From Streptomyces sp. Root1304 (GTDB taxonomy: Bacteria; Actinomycetota; Actinomycetes; Streptomycetales; Streptomycetaceae), in contig NZ_LMEP01000003.1 of NCBI RefSeq assembly GCF_001426405.1, forward strand, positions 62,001 through 126,000: DNA of 64,000 nt. The letters are read 5' to 3'. The position numbers and the translations under genes were made by a program. Under the pieces are notes generated by a model, which made no database searches, had not been told where the DNA came from, and saw only the letters and a program-made list of their open reading frames with translations. Shown piece after piece: positions 51,562 to 60,812 of the stretch. The first letter of the stretch is position 1; the number at the start of each line of letters is the position of its first letter.

Positions 51562-52744
51562 GAACGACGGAGACCGCCGGGAGCGGCTCCGCGGGCTCGG
51601 CGCTGAGCGCCTGGGTGAGGTCCCGCCACAGGTCCTCGACGTCCTCCAGGCCGACCGACATCCGCAGCAGCCGGTCACTGACGCCCGCCGAACGCCGGTC
51701 CCCCTCGGCCACGATGCGGTGGCTGATGGAGGCCGGGTGCTGGATCAGGGTGTCGACGCTGCCGAGACTGACCGCCGGGGTGATCAGCCGGACGCCGGCG
51801 ATGACGTCGTGCGGGTCGCCGTACACCTCGAAGGCGATCATCGCGCCACCGATCCGGGGGTAGTGGACGCGCGCGATCCGGGGGTCGGTGGCGAGCCGCC
51901 GTACGAGCTCCGCCGCCGTGGCGGACGCCGCCCTGACCCGTACCGGCAGGGTCGAGAGACCCCGCAGCAGCAGATAGCCGGCGAGCGGGTGCAGCACCCC
52001 GCCGGTGGCGAAGCGGACCTGGCGGAGGGTGCGGGCGAACTCCTCGTCGCAGGCGACGATCCCGCCCATGACGTCGCCGTGCCCGCCCAGGTACTTGGTC
52101 GCGCTGTGCAGCACGATGCGGGCGCCCTGCTCGACCGGCCGCTGGAGCACCGGGGTGGCGAAGGTGTTGTCGACCAGCAGCGGCACGGAGCCGCAGGAGT
52201 GCGCGAGGGCGCGGATGTCCGCCTCGGCGAGGGTCGGGTTGGCGGGCGACTCGACCATCACCAGGCCGGTGTCGGGGCGGATCGCGTCCGCGATGCCCGC
52301 CGGGTCGGTCCAGGTCACCTCCGTGCCGAGCAGCCCGCCGTCGAGCAGGTGGTCGCTGCACCCGTACAGGGGGCGGACCGCGACGACATGGCGCAGGCCC
52401 TGGCTCGCCCGGGCGAGCAGGACGGCGGTGAAGGCGGCCATGCCGCTGGCGAAGGCGACGGCGGCCTCGGCGCCTTCGAGGCGGGCGAGGGCCTCCTCGA
52501 AGCGGGCGACGGTGGGGTTGTCGAGCCGGGCGTAGACGGGCGGCCCGTCGAGCCGGGCGCCGGTGGTGGCGAACTCGTCGATCCGGGCGGCCTCGGCCCG
52601 GGCGTCGTACGAGGGGTAGGTGGTGGACAGGTCGAGCGGCGGGGCGTGCAGCCCGAGCGAGGCGAGGTCTTCGCGGCCGGCGTGCACGGCTTCGGTGGCG
52701 AGGGCCCTCGGGGCGGCCGAGGGGCCGTAGTCCATGGCGTCCAT
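51494..52744 (-). CDS. Cys/Met-metabolism PLP-dependent enzyme (cystathionine gamma-synthase/lyase family)
   Basis: This 416-residue fold-type I enzyme of the trans-sulfuration family has PLP Lys in HSATKYLGGHGD, PYxxxDNPT-type VYARLDNPTVARFE and a conserved LVDNTFATPVLQ. It could be a gamma-synthase, gamma-lyase or methionine gamma-lyase. Homologues end near ALSAEP; the extra Pro/Ala tail of about 35 residues is antisense to the preceding gene's end. It is divergent from the Lrp-type gene at 52804, a common pair in which Lrp controls amino-acid catabolism. The ATG at 52744 lacks a clear ribosome site; 52735 is an alternative. Confidence 0.85.
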   Translation of the reverse strand: MDAMDYGPSAAPRALATEAVHAGREDLASLGLHAPPLDLSTTYPSYDARAEAARIDEFATTGARLDGPPVYARLDNPTVARFEEALARLEGAEAAVAFASGMAAFTAVLLARASQGLRHVVAVRPLYGCSDHLLDGGLLGTEVTWTDPAGIADAIRPDTGLVMVESPANPTLAEADIRALAHSCGSVPLLVDNTFATPVLQRPVEQGARIVLHSATKYLGGHGDVMGGIVACDEEFARTLRQVRFATGGVLHPLAGYLLLRGLSTLPVRVRAASATAAELVRRLATDPRIARVHYPRIGGAMIAFEVYGDPHDVIAGVRLITPAVSLGSVDTLIQHPASISHRIVAEGDRRSAGVSDRLLRMSVGLEDVEDLWRDLTQALSAEPAEPLPAVSVVPTPSAVPAGAGRPAEVPGSAGR

Positions 52745-52803
52745 GGCGGCACTGTGAACGGATACCGGGAAGTAGGGGAGAAGGCCCGTGTTACGTTCGC
52801 CGG

Positions 52804-53301
52804 ATGGCTGATTCTGTCGTACTGGACGCGGTCGATCTGCACATTCTTCGCCTCTTGCAGAACGACGCCCGGACCACCTACCGGGAACTCGCCGCCGAGG
52901 TCGGGGTGGCCCCCTCCACCTGCCTGGACCGGGTCGCACGACTGCGGCGCACCGGGGTGATCCTCGGACACCAGCTACGGCTGGATCCGGCCAAACTCGG
53001 CCGTGGGCTGGAGGCGCTGCTGCTCGTCCAGGTCCGCCCGCACCGGCGGGAACTGATCGGTCCGTTCGTCGACCGGATCCGCGCCCTCCCGGAGTCCCGG
53101 GCGCTGTTCCATCTGACGGGGCCCGATGACTACTTGGTGCACGTGGCGGTCGCGGACCCCTCCGACCTGCAACGACTCGTCCTCGACGAGTTCACCTCCC
53201 GCCGCGAGGTGGCCCGTGTGGAGACCCGGCTGATCTTCCAGCAGTGGGAGTGCGGGCCGCTTCTGCCGCCCTCGTCGGGCCCCTCCTTGTCAGCCGACTG
53301 A
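52804..53301 (+). CDS. Lrp/AsnC-family transcriptional regulator
   Basis: This 165-residue regulator has the N-terminal helix-turn-helix (TYRELAAEVGVAPSTCLDRVARL, split landmark, about residues 25-47) and a C-terminal RAM ligand-binding domain (GLEALLLVQVRP through FQQWECG). It is divergent from the PLP enzyme with a 59-nt gap and most likely controls it in response to an amino acid. There is no strong ribosome site; the transcript may be leaderless. The C-terminal tail of about 15 residues is Ser/Pro-rich. Confidence 0.9.
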   Translation: MADSVVLDAVDLHILRLLQNDARTTYRELAAEVGVAPSTCLDRVARLRRTGVILGHQLRLDPAKLGRGLEALLLVQVRPHRRELIGPFVDRIRALPESRALFHLTGPDDYLVHVAVADPSDLQRLVLDEFTSRREVARVETRLIFQQWECGPLLPPSSGPSLSAD

Positions 53302-53341
53302 GGCCGGACGAGGGTGACGCGGGCCCTTCGGAGGCGCCAGG

Positions 53342-55054
53342 ATGACCCCCATGCCAGAGACTTCCAGCAGCCCGCTGCCCCGCCAGGTCGCCGACGACCA
53401 CGTCGACGCACTCATCGCCCTCGACCCGATCACCGGTACGTACCTGGGAGTCAAGGAGAGCGCCGGACTGCTGCCCGACTTCTCGCCCGCCGGCCAGCGG
53501 GCGCTGGCCGGCCTCGCCCGCCGTACGCTCGCCCGGCTCGCCGAGGCGGAGCGCTCCCCGGGCGCGGACGACCCGGCCGAGCGCCGCTGCGCCCGGCTGC
53601 TGCGGGAGCGCCTGACGGCCGAACTCGCCGTGCACGAGGCCGAGGAGTCCCTCCGCGCGGTCAGCAACATGCGCTCGCCCGCGCACAGCGTCCGCATCGT
53701 CTTCACCGTCATGCCGACGGAGACGGAGGAGGACTGGACGGCGGTGGCGTCCCGGCTCCGGGCGGTCCCGGCCGCCCTCGAGGGCTACCGCGCCTCGCTC
53801 GCGCTGGGACTGGAACGCGAGCTGTTCGGCGGGCCGCGTCCGACCGCCACCTTCGTCGGCCAGCTCACCGAGTGGGCGGGCGCCGGGGACGGTGAGCCGG
53901 GCTGGTTCGAGGAGTTCGCGGCCTCCGGCCCCGCGGACCTGCCGGAGGACCTGCGCGCCGGGCTGGCGAAGGCAGGCCGGGGGGCGACCGAGGCGGTCGC
54001 GGCGCTGCGCGACTGGATGCGGGACGTGTACGCCCCCGCCGTCGCGGACGCCCCGGACACGGTGGGCCGTGAGCGGTACCAGCGGTGGACCCGCTACTTC
54101 AACGGCACCGACCTGGACCTCGACCAGGCGTACGCGTACGGCTGGGCCGAGTACCACCGGCTGCTCGGCGAGATGCGGACCGAGGCCGAGCGGATCCTGC
54201 CCGGCGCCGGTCCCTGGGAGGCACTGGCCCACCTCGACGAGCACGGCGCGCACATCGAGGGCGTGGAGGAGGTGCGGGTCTGGCTCCAGGGGCTGATGGA
54301 CGAGGCCGTCGAGGCGCTGGACGGCACCCACTTCGAACTGGCCGAGCGGGTACGGCGGGTGGAGTCGCGGATCGCCCCGGCCGGGGGCGCCGCCGCCCCG
54401 TACTACACCGGCCCGTCCGAGGACTTCTCGCGGCCCGGCCGCACCTGGCTGCCGGTGGACGGCACCACCCGCTTCCCCGAGTACGACCTGGTGTCGACCT
54501 GGTACCACGAGGGCGTTCCCGGCCATCACCTCCAGATCGCGCAGTGGGTGCACGTCGCCGACCGGCTCTCCCGCTACCAGGCGACGATCGGCAAGGTCAG
54601 CGCCAACATGGAGGGCTGGGCGCTCTACGCCGAGCGTCTGATGGACGAACTGGGCTTCCTGCCGGACGCCGAGCGACGCCTCGGCTACCTCGACGGCCAG
54701 ATGATGCGCGCGTGCCGGGTGATCGTGGACATCGGCATGCACCTGGGCCTGGAGATCCCGGCGGACTCGCCGTTCCACCCGGGCGAGCGGTGGACCCCGG
54801 AGCTGGCGCAGGAGTTCTTCCAGCGGCACAGCAGCCGTCCGCCGTCGTTCGTGGAGAGCGAGATGACCCGCTACCTGTCGGTGCCGGGGCAGGCGATCGG
54901 CTACAAGCTGGGCGAGCGCGCCTGGCTGCTCGGCCGCGCCAACGCGCGGGCGGCGCACGGCGAGGCGTTCGACGCGAAGGCCTGGCACATGGCGGCGCTC
55001 TCGCTCGGCCCGCTGGGCCTCGACGACCTGGTCGAGGAGCTCTCCCGGCTCTGA
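53342..55054 (+). CDS. DUF885 metalloprotease-like protein
   Basis: This 570-residue protein matches the DUF885 family of M3-like zinc peptidases, with the modified zinc motif HEGVPGHHLQ (His-x3-His region) and the downstream Glu in MEGWALYAE. No signal peptide is seen, so it is probably intracellular. Substrates are unknown, likely peptides. GGAGG precedes the ATG at 53342 by 7 nt; an internal ATG at 53351 is less likely. It starts 40 nt after the Lrp gene and ends 21 nt before a large palindrome. Confidence 0.85.
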   Translation: MTPMPETSSSPLPRQVADDHVDALIALDPITGTYLGVKESAGLLPDFSPAGQRALAGLARRTLARLAEAERSPGADDPAERRCARLLRERLTAELAVHEAEESLRAVSNMRSPAHSVRIVFTVMPTETEEDWTAVASRLRAVPAALEGYRASLALGLERELFGGPRPTATFVGQLTEWAGAGDGEPGWFEEFAASGPADLPEDLRAGLAKAGRGATEAVAALRDWMRDVYAPAVADAPDTVGRERYQRWTRYFNGTDLDLDQAYAYGWAEYHRLLGEMRTEAERILPGAGPWEALAHLDEHGAHIEGVEEVRVWLQGLMDEAVEALDGTHFELAERVRRVESRIAPAGGAAAPYYTGPSEDFSRPGRTWLPVDGTTRFPEYDLVSTWYHEGVPGHHLQIAQWVHVADRLSRYQATIGKVSANMEGWALYAERLMDELGFLPDAERRLGYLDGQMMRACRVIVDIGMHLGLEIPADSPFHPGERWTPELAQEFFQRHSSRPPSFVESEMTRYLSVPGQAIGYKLGERAWLLGRANARAAHGEAFDAKAWHMAALSLGPLGLDDLVEELSRL

Positions 55055-55075
55055 GGCCCCGCGTCCGGTGGGATT

Positions 55076-55101
55076 CCCGGCCGATCATTTGATCGGCCGG
55101 G
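55076..55101. promoter_or_regulatory. 26-bp perfect palindrome before the second Lrp gene
   Basis: Arms CCCGGCCGATCA (55076-55087) and TGATCGGCCGGG (55090-55101), separated by TT, form a perfect palindrome in the 70-nt gap between the DUF885 gene and the Lrp gene. It can be an Lrp-type operator, a terminator for DUF885, or both. Confidence 0.7.
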
Positions 55102-55124
55102 GATTCCCCTGCTATTCCTGCTGC

Positions 55125-55574
55125 ATGACCAGCGAGTACCTCCCCGACGCCACCGACTGGCGCATCCTCGAAGCCCTCCAGTCCGAGGGCCGCGCCAGCT
55201 TCGCCGAGCTGGCCCGCACCGTGTCGATGTCCCCGTCCGCGGTGACCGAGCGGGTGCGGCGCCTCGAAGAGGCCGGGGTGATCGCCGGATACACGGCGAT
55301 CGTCGACCAGGACCGGCTGGGGCTCCCCATCCTCGCCTTCGTACGGCTCCGCTACCCGCACGGCAACTACAAGCCGTTCCACGACCTGATCGACACCACG
55401 CCGGAGGTCCTGGAGGCGCACCACGTCACCGGCGACGACTGCTTCGTGCTGAAGGTCGCGGCGCGCTCGATGAAGCACCTGGAGGAGATCACGGGGAAGA
55501 TCTCCACCCTGGGCGCGGTGACGACCAGCGTGGTCTACTCGTCGCCGCTGCCCCGGCGGTCACTGAGCCGCTGA
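55125..55574 (+). CDS. Lrp/AsnC-family transcriptional regulator
   Basis: This 149-residue regulator has a helix-turn-helix with SFAELARTVSMSPSAVTERVRRLEEAGV (split landmark, about residues 25-52) and a RAM domain ending SVVYSSPLPRRSLSR. It belongs to the same family as the gene at 52804 but is only distantly alike. The ATG at 55125 is used; the upstream in-frame ATG at 55068 lies inside the palindrome region and was rejected. The strong palindrome 24 nt before the start is the likely operator. It may regulate itself, the DUF885 gene or distant targets. Confidence 0.9.
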   Translation: MTSEYLPDATDWRILEALQSEGRASFAELARTVSMSPSAVTERVRRLEEAGVIAGYTAIVDQDRLGLPILAFVRLRYPHGNYKPFHDLIDTTPEVLEAHHVTGDDCFVLKVAARSMKHLEEITGKISTLGAVTTSVVYSSPLPRRSLSR

Positions 55575-55606
55575 GCGGCCGGGCCCGGCATGCACCCGGC
55601 GGGCGC

Positions 55607-58600
55607 TCAGCCCCCGAGCCCCGCGCCGCCGGCGCGCAGTCGTACCGCCGAGCCCTGCCGCCCCTTGACGACCTCCAGCTGGGCCGGGATGCGACGGCGG
55701 AGGTCTCCCACGTGGCTGACGATGCCGACGCTGCGGTCGCGCTCGCGCAGCGAGTCGAGGACGTCGAGGACCTCGTCGAGGGTCTGCTCGTCGAGGCTCC
55801 CGAAGCCCTCGTCGATGAAGAGGGTGTCGAGCCGTACGCCTCCGGCCTCCTCGGTGACCACGTCGGCCAGGCCGAGGGCGAGGGCGAGCGAGGCGAAGAA
55901 GGTCTCGCCGCCGGAGAGGGTCGCGGTGTCGCGTTCGTTGCCGGTCCAGGCGTCGACGACGTGCAGGCCGAGTCCGGCCCGCTTGCCTCCGGCGCGCGCG
56001 TCGGAGTGGACCAGGGTGTAGCGGCCGGCGGACATCAGCTGGAGGCGGGCGGTCGCGGCGGCCGCGACCTGTTCGAGCCGGGCCGCCAGGACGTACGACT
56101 CCAGGCGCATGCGCCGCTCGTTCTCGGCGGAGGTGCCCGCGGTGAGGGCGGCGAGGCGGGCGACGCGGTCGTACTCCTCGCGCAGCGGTCCCAGGCGGCG
56201 GACCTCGGTCGCGGCCTGCCGGGAGAGCCCGCCGAGGCCGGTGACGCGTTCGCGGGCCGCGGCCAGCGCCGAGTCGGCCTCGCGGAGCGCGCGTTCGGCC
56301 GCGGTGTGGGTGACGGCCGCGGCCTCGGGGTCGGCGGGCGGCAGACCCGCGGCGGCCGCGGTGCCGGGCTCGGCGAGCCGGTCGGCGACGGCCGCCGCCT
56401 CGGCCTGCCAGGCGTCCACGCGCCGCTGGTGGTCCCGGCGCTCGGTCTCGCGCAGGAGGGCCGCTGCGGCCTCGGCGGGGGTGGTGAACCCGGCGCGGTA
56501 GGCGGCGTCGGCCAGCCGGTCGTCGGCCTCCTTGAGGCGCTGGGCGGCGAGTTCGGCGTCGCGTACGGCCCCGGTGGCGTCGATCAAAAGGGCGATCCGC
56601 CGCTCCAGCCGGGTGGCGTGCTCGTCGACCCCGGCGAAGGCACCGCGTCCCCGGGCGAGTTCCTCCTCCAGGGCGGCCGTCTCGGCGTCGAGGGCTTCGC
56701 GGCGAGAGGTCCGGGCGGCGACCCGGCGTTCGGCCTCCCGCTGGGCGCCGACGCGTCCCTCGTACTCGCGTTCGGCGCGGGCGAGCGCCTCCCGCGCGTG
56801 GTGGGTCTGGGCGGCGAGGGCGTGCGCCTCGGCGTGACGGCGGCTCAGTTCCTCCGCCTCGCGGGCGAGTTCGTCGACGGCGGGTTCGGCCGCGCCGTCC
56901 TGCTCGGCCGGGCCGCCCGCCTGGACCTCGGCGCGCGCCGAGGTCCAGGACTCGCGGACGGCGGCGAGTTCGCTCTCGGCCGCGGTGCGGGTCTCGTCGG
57001 CGCGGGCGTAGGCCGCGTAGGCGGCGTCCTCGGCGGCGCGGTCGACGTGGTCGGCGGTGGTGCGGGCGGGAGCGGGATGGGCGGTGGAGCCGCAGACCTG
57101 GCAGGGGTCGCCCGGGGCGAGGGTGACCGCGAGTTCGGCGGCGATGCCTTCCAGGCGGCGGGATTTGACGTCGAGCCAGCTCTCGTGGGCGGCGTTCCGC
57201 TGCTCGCGGGCCTCCGCGAGGCGTGCCTCGGCGGCCCGGGTGTCCCGCGCGAGGGCGTCCCTGCGGCGGGCGGCGGCGAGCCTGCGGCGGGCGGGGTCCA
57301 GGCGTCCGGCGAGGTGCTCGGCGCGGGCGGCGGCGTCCCGCGCGGCCTCGACGCGCTCGGCGAGCGCGGTCCGGCGCGGCTCCCAGCCCGCGAGCCAGTC
57401 GGCCGCGTCCTGGAGGACGGCGTCGTCGGCGCGCGCCTCGCGCGCGAGGTGGGCGCGCTCCTCGGTGATCACGGCGGCCCGGCGTTCGGCGCGGCGGGCC
57501 CCTTCGAGTCCGCCGAGTTCCTCGCGCAGCCGGTGTTCGAGGGCGGTGAGCTGCTCGGCCCCGGCCTCGGCCAGCTCGGGGTGCAGCAGGGCGCGGGCGC
57601 GGTCCCGGGCGGAGTGCGCGGCGGCGTGCGCGCGTTCGGCGTCGCGGCGGAGTCCCAGGGCGGGGGCCACCCGGTCCGCCCTGAGGCCGCGGTCGAGGGC
57701 GGCCTGGAGGTGGTCGCGTTCGGGGGCGTGCGCGGTGAGCCGTTCCTGACGGCGGACGGCGTCGGCGTGCCGTTCCTGGCGGGCGGCGAGGTCGTTCTCG
57801 GCGTCGAGCGCGGCACGCGCGGCGCCGTGGCGGACCTCGGCCGCGTCGAGCCGTACGCGCGCGATGTCCAGGGCCTCGCGGGCCTCCGTACGGGCGACGG
57901 CGGCCCAGGTGAGGACCGTGTCGGCGAGCCCGGGGTCACCGGGCCGTCCCTCCACGGACGTACGGGCGACGCCGAGGCCGCCGGCCGCCTGGCCCATGCG
58001 GTGGGCGAGGGCGAGCAGCCGCTCGTCCCCGTCCTCGACCTGCTGCTGGGCGGAGCGCCGCAGTTCGGCGAGGCGCTCCTCGACGGCGGCGAAGCGCCGG
58101 GTGTCGAAGAGGCGGCCCAGGAGGCGGCCGCGGGCCTCGGCGTCGGCGCGCAGGAAGCGCGCGAAGTCGCCCTGCGGGAGGAGGACGACCTGACAGAACT
58201 GGTCGCGGCTCATGCCGACGAGTTGGGTGATCTCCTCCCCCACCTCCTGGTGGGAGCGGCTGAGGCCGGTCCACGCGCGCGTGGCGGGGTCGTACGCGCG
58301 CAGCCAGGTCTGGGCCTTCTCCGTGGTGAAGCCGCCGCCGCGCTTCTTGGGGCGCTGCTGGGCGGGGCGCCGGGTGATCTCCAGGCGCCGGTCCCCCACG
58401 GTCAGTTCGAGGACGACCTCGGTGGTCGTGCCGACGGGCGCGTGGTCGCTGCGCAGGGACGCGCCGGGGGTCTGGCGGACGCCGGGGACGCTGCCGTAGA
58501 GGGCGAAGCAGACGGCGTCGAGGACGGAGGTCTTGCCCGCGCCGGTCGGTCCGTGGAGGAGGAAGAGTCCCGCGGAGGACAGGGCGTCGAAGTCCACGCT

Positions 58601-58654
58601 CTGCGTGCCGCCGAAGGGGCCGAACGCGGTGATCTCCAGGCGGTGCAGTCTCAC
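55607..58654 (-). CDS. sbcC: SbcC exonuclease subunit (SMC-type ATPase)
   Basis: This 1015-residue SMC-like ATPase is the partner of SbcD in the MRN-type DNA end-processing nuclease. It has Walker A GPTGAGKT (35-42), a long coiled coil, a zinc hook CQVC near residue 517, the ABC signature LSGGETFFASLALAL, and Walker B LDTLFIDEGFGSLDE. Starting at GTG 58654, it overlaps the sbcD stop as GTGA. Two repeats of Ala/Glu/Arg-rich coiled coil make up most of the length. It functions in repair of hairpin and palindromic DNA. Confidence 0.95.
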   Translation of the reverse strand: MRLHRLEITAFGPFGGTQSVDFDALSSAGLFLLHGPTGAGKTSVLDAVCFALYGSVPGVRQTPGASLRSDHAPVGTTTEVVLELTVGDRRLEITRRPAQQRPKKRGGGFTTEKAQTWLRAYDPATRAWTGLSRSHQEVGEEITQLVGMSRDQFCQVVLLPQGDFARFLRADAEARGRLLGRLFDTRRFAAVEERLAELRRSAQQQVEDGDERLLALAHRMGQAAGGLGVARTSVEGRPGDPGLADTVLTWAAVARTEAREALDIARVRLDAAEVRHGAARAALDAENDLAARQERHADAVRRQERLTAHAPERDHLQAALDRGLRADRVAPALGLRRDAERAHAAAHSARDRARALLHPELAEAGAEQLTALEHRLREELGGLEGARRAERRAAVITEERAHLAREARADDAVLQDAADWLAGWEPRRTALAERVEAARDAAARAEHLAGRLDPARRRLAAARRRDALARDTRAAEARLAEAREQRNAAHESWLDVKSRRLEGIAAELAVTLAPGDPCQVCGSTAHPAPARTTADHVDRAAEDAAYAAYARADETRTAAESELAAVRESWTSARAEVQAGGPAEQDGAAEPAVDELAREAEELSRRHAEAHALAAQTHHAREALARAEREYEGRVGAQREAERRVAARTSRREALDAETAALEEELARGRGAFAGVDEHATRLERRIALLIDATGAVRDAELAAQRLKEADDRLADAAYRAGFTTPAEAAAALLRETERRDHQRRVDAWQAEAAAVADRLAEPGTAAAAGLPPADPEAAAVTHTAAERALREADSALAAARERVTGLGGLSRQAATEVRRLGPLREEYDRVARLAALTAGTSAENERRMRLESYVLAARLEQVAAAATARLQLMSAGRYTLVHSDARAGGKRAGLGLHVVDAWTGNERDTATLSGGETFFASLALALGLADVVTEEAGGVRLDTLFIDEGFGSLDEQTLDEVLDVLDSLRERDRSVGIVSHVGDLRRRIPAQLEVVKGRQGSAVRLRAGGAGLGG

Positions 58655-59871
58655 CGGTCCACCTCGCGCTCGGCCGCGTCGACCCGTACGTCGTCGAAGG
58701 CTCCGTACAGCACCGCCCGTTCGGGCCCGTCGAGGCTCGCGCCGCCGCGCACATGGGCCACGAAGTCCTCCGCGATCTGCTGGTCGGTGCGGTCCCGGAG
58801 CCGGGAGGCGTAGGAGGCGCCGGGGGCGTCGTCGGCGCGCTCGGGGTCGAAGACCAGGTGGAGGGTGTGCGGGAAGCGCTCGGCGAGCCGGGCCATCGGC
58901 TCGGCGGGGCGCAGGGGGTCGGTGAGGGTGGCCTCGACCCAGGACTCCTCGTGGGGGGTGAGCTCCGGGTCGGCGAGGAGGTCGTCGAGGTGGCCCCTGA
59001 TCCGGGCGAGGGGGCGCGGGACGGGGCAGTCGAGGCGTTCGGCGCGGGTGATCGCGCCGGTGGCCCCGCCCTCGGGGCCGCCGTCGGCTCCGGGGGCGTC
59101 GGGGCCGTCGGCGGGGCCGAGGTCGATGAGCCACATGGTCTTGCGGTGGTCGGTCTCGGAGAAGGAGTACGCGAGCGGGGAGCCGGAGTAGCGCACGCGC
59201 GGGGTGAGGGTCTGGCTGCCGTGCAGATGGCCGAGGGCGACGTAGTCGACGCCGTCGAAGACGCCGGTGGGGACGGCGGCGACACCACCGACGGTGATGT
59301 CCCGCTCGCTGTCGCTGGGAGCGCCGCCGGCCACGAAGGCATGGGCGAGGACGACGGAGCGGGTGCCCGGCGGCCGGGCGGCGAGGTCGGCGCGGACCCG
59401 GTCCATGGCGGCGGCGAGCACGGCCTCGTGCCCGGCCTTCGGTGCGCCGAGCTGTTCGCGGACCAGGGCGGGTTCGAGGTACGGCAGGCCGTAGACGGCG
59501 ACGTCGCCGTGCGCGTCGGTGAGGACGACGGGGGTGCCGATGCCGGCGGGGTCGGTACGGAGGTGGATCCCGGCCCGCCCGATGAGTCCGGCGCCGACGC
59601 CGAGGCGGCGGGCGGAGTCGTGGTTGCCGGAGATCATGACGGTGGGCACACCGGCCTCGGCGAGGCGGTGCAGCGCGGTGTCGAAGAGTTCGACGGCGGT
59701 CAGCGGGGGCACGGCCCGGTCGTACACGTCGCCGGCGACGAGCACGGCGTCGACCTCGTGCGCGTGGACGGTGGCCACGAGGTGGTCGAGGAAGGCGGCC
59801 TGGGCGTCGAGGAGGCCGACGCGGTGGAAGGACCGGCCGAGGTGCCAGTCCGAGGTGTGCAGGAGCCTCAC
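58651..59871 (-). CDS. sbcD: SbcD exonuclease subunit
   Basis: This 406-residue Mre11-like metallophosphoesterase has TSDWHLGRSFH (about residues 6-16), VAGDVYDRAVPP, SGNHDSARRLG and LGHLHGSQ, the four metal-binding blocks. It cleaves DNA ends and hairpins with SbcC. The GTG start at 59871 matches the expected family start MRLLHTSDWH. The gene overlaps sbcC, so the pair forms an operon. About 200 nt of apparently gene-free DNA separates it from yigZ upstream. Confidence 0.95.
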   Translation of the reverse strand: MRLLHTSDWHLGRSFHRVGLLDAQAAFLDHLVATVHAHEVDAVLVAGDVYDRAVPPLTAVELFDTALHRLAEAGVPTVMISGNHDSARRLGVGAGLIGRAGIHLRTDPAGIGTPVVLTDAHGDVAVYGLPYLEPALVREQLGAPKAGHEAVLAAAMDRVRADLAARPPGTRSVVLAHAFVAGGAPSDSERDITVGGVAAVPTGVFDGVDYVALGHLHGSQTLTPRVRYSGSPLAYSFSETDHRKTMWLIDLGPADGPDAPGADGGPEGGATGAITRAERLDCPVPRPLARIRGHLDDLLADPELTPHEESWVEATLTDPLRPAEPMARLAERFPHTLHLVFDPERADDAPGASYASRLRDRTDQQIAEDFVAHVRGGASLDGPERAVLYGAFDDVRVDAAEREVDR

Positions 59872-60072
59872 GATGCCGTCCCACCCCGCATGTGCGTCGC
59901 TCCTCGCCGCCGGTTCCCGTCGTGTGCGCCCTCCACGCTATCCCGCCGGGGCGGGTGGTCGGGGCCGCTCGGGGAGAGGAGCGCCGGGGGTACGGGGCGG
60001 GCGGCGGCGGACGGTGTCGAGGGTCACGCCGCCGTGGCGCGGCCGGGCGCGGTGACCGGCGCTCCGTACCCG

Positions 60073-60699
60073 TCAGGCGTCCCCGTACGCCTCTCCGCCG
60101 AGTGCGAACGACGCCGCTCCCGCCGTGGCGTCGGCGAGCCAGGCCCGGAAGGCGGTGACGTCCGCGTCCGGGAGGCCGATCTCGATCGTGACGGCCTCGG
60201 CGTACCGCACCTCGCGGACGGCCCGCCCCGTCGCCCTCAGGTCGTTCTCCAGCTTGCCCGCGCGCTGGTGGTCGACGGTGACGGTGGCGAGCCGGAAGCG
60301 CTGCCGGGTCACCGTGCCGAGGGCGTCGATGGCTTCACCGACGACACCGCCGTACGCGCGGATGAGGCCGCCCGCGCCGAGCTTCACACCGCCGTAGTAC
60401 CGGGTGACGACGGCCACCACGTACCGCATCTCGCGGCGCAGGAGCATCTGGAGCATGGGGACGCCCGCCGTGCCGCCGGGCTCCCCGTCGTCGCTCGCCT
60501 TCTGGACGGAGGCGTCGGCGCCGAGGACGTACGCGAAGCAGTTGTGGGTGGCGGTCGGGTGCTCCTTGCGGACGCGCGCGACGAACTCCTGCGCCTCCCG
60601 CTCGTCGGCGACGGGCGCGAGCGCGCAGAGGAAGCGCGAACGGTTGATCTCGGTCTCGTGCACGCCCTCGCGGGCCGGTGTCCGGTACTGCTCCTGCAT
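60073..60699 (-). CDS. YigZ/IMPACT family protein
   Basis: This 208-residue protein belongs to the UPF0029/YigZ family with the signature block GGVKLGAGGLIRAYGG (about residues 103-118) and the N-terminal IMPACT fold (SRFLCALAPVADEREAQ); a C-terminal domain of about 60 residues follows. Function is debated; related eukaryotic IMPACT proteins bind GCN1. The bacterial form is cytoplasmic. It is monocistronic, with convergent or distant neighbours. Motifs and length are normal. Confidence 0.87.
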   Translation of the reverse strand: MQEQYRTPAREGVHETEINRSRFLCALAPVADEREAQEFVARVRKEHPTATHNCFAYVLGADASVQKASDDGEPGGTAGVPMLQMLLRREMRYVVAVVTRYYGGVKLGAGGLIRAYGGVVGEAIDALGTVTRQRFRLATVTVDHQRAGKLENDLRATGRAVREVRYAEAVTIEIGLPDADVTAFRAWLADATAGAASFALGGEAYGDA

Positions 60700-60812
60700 C
60701 CGACCAGCCTACGTTCCGCAGGAGGCGGTGATCTCCGGCGGGCGCCGGAGGCCCGCGTACGTGGCGCCGGCCCCGGTGATCCCCGCCGGAACCGGTGATG
60801 CCTCCCCGGGCC

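Noticed and set aside
55712..58813. 1033-codon plus-strand frame opposite sbcC
   Set aside because: sbcC has all expected motifs on the other strand; the long opposite frame is a mirror of its Ala/Arg/Glu-rich coiled coil.
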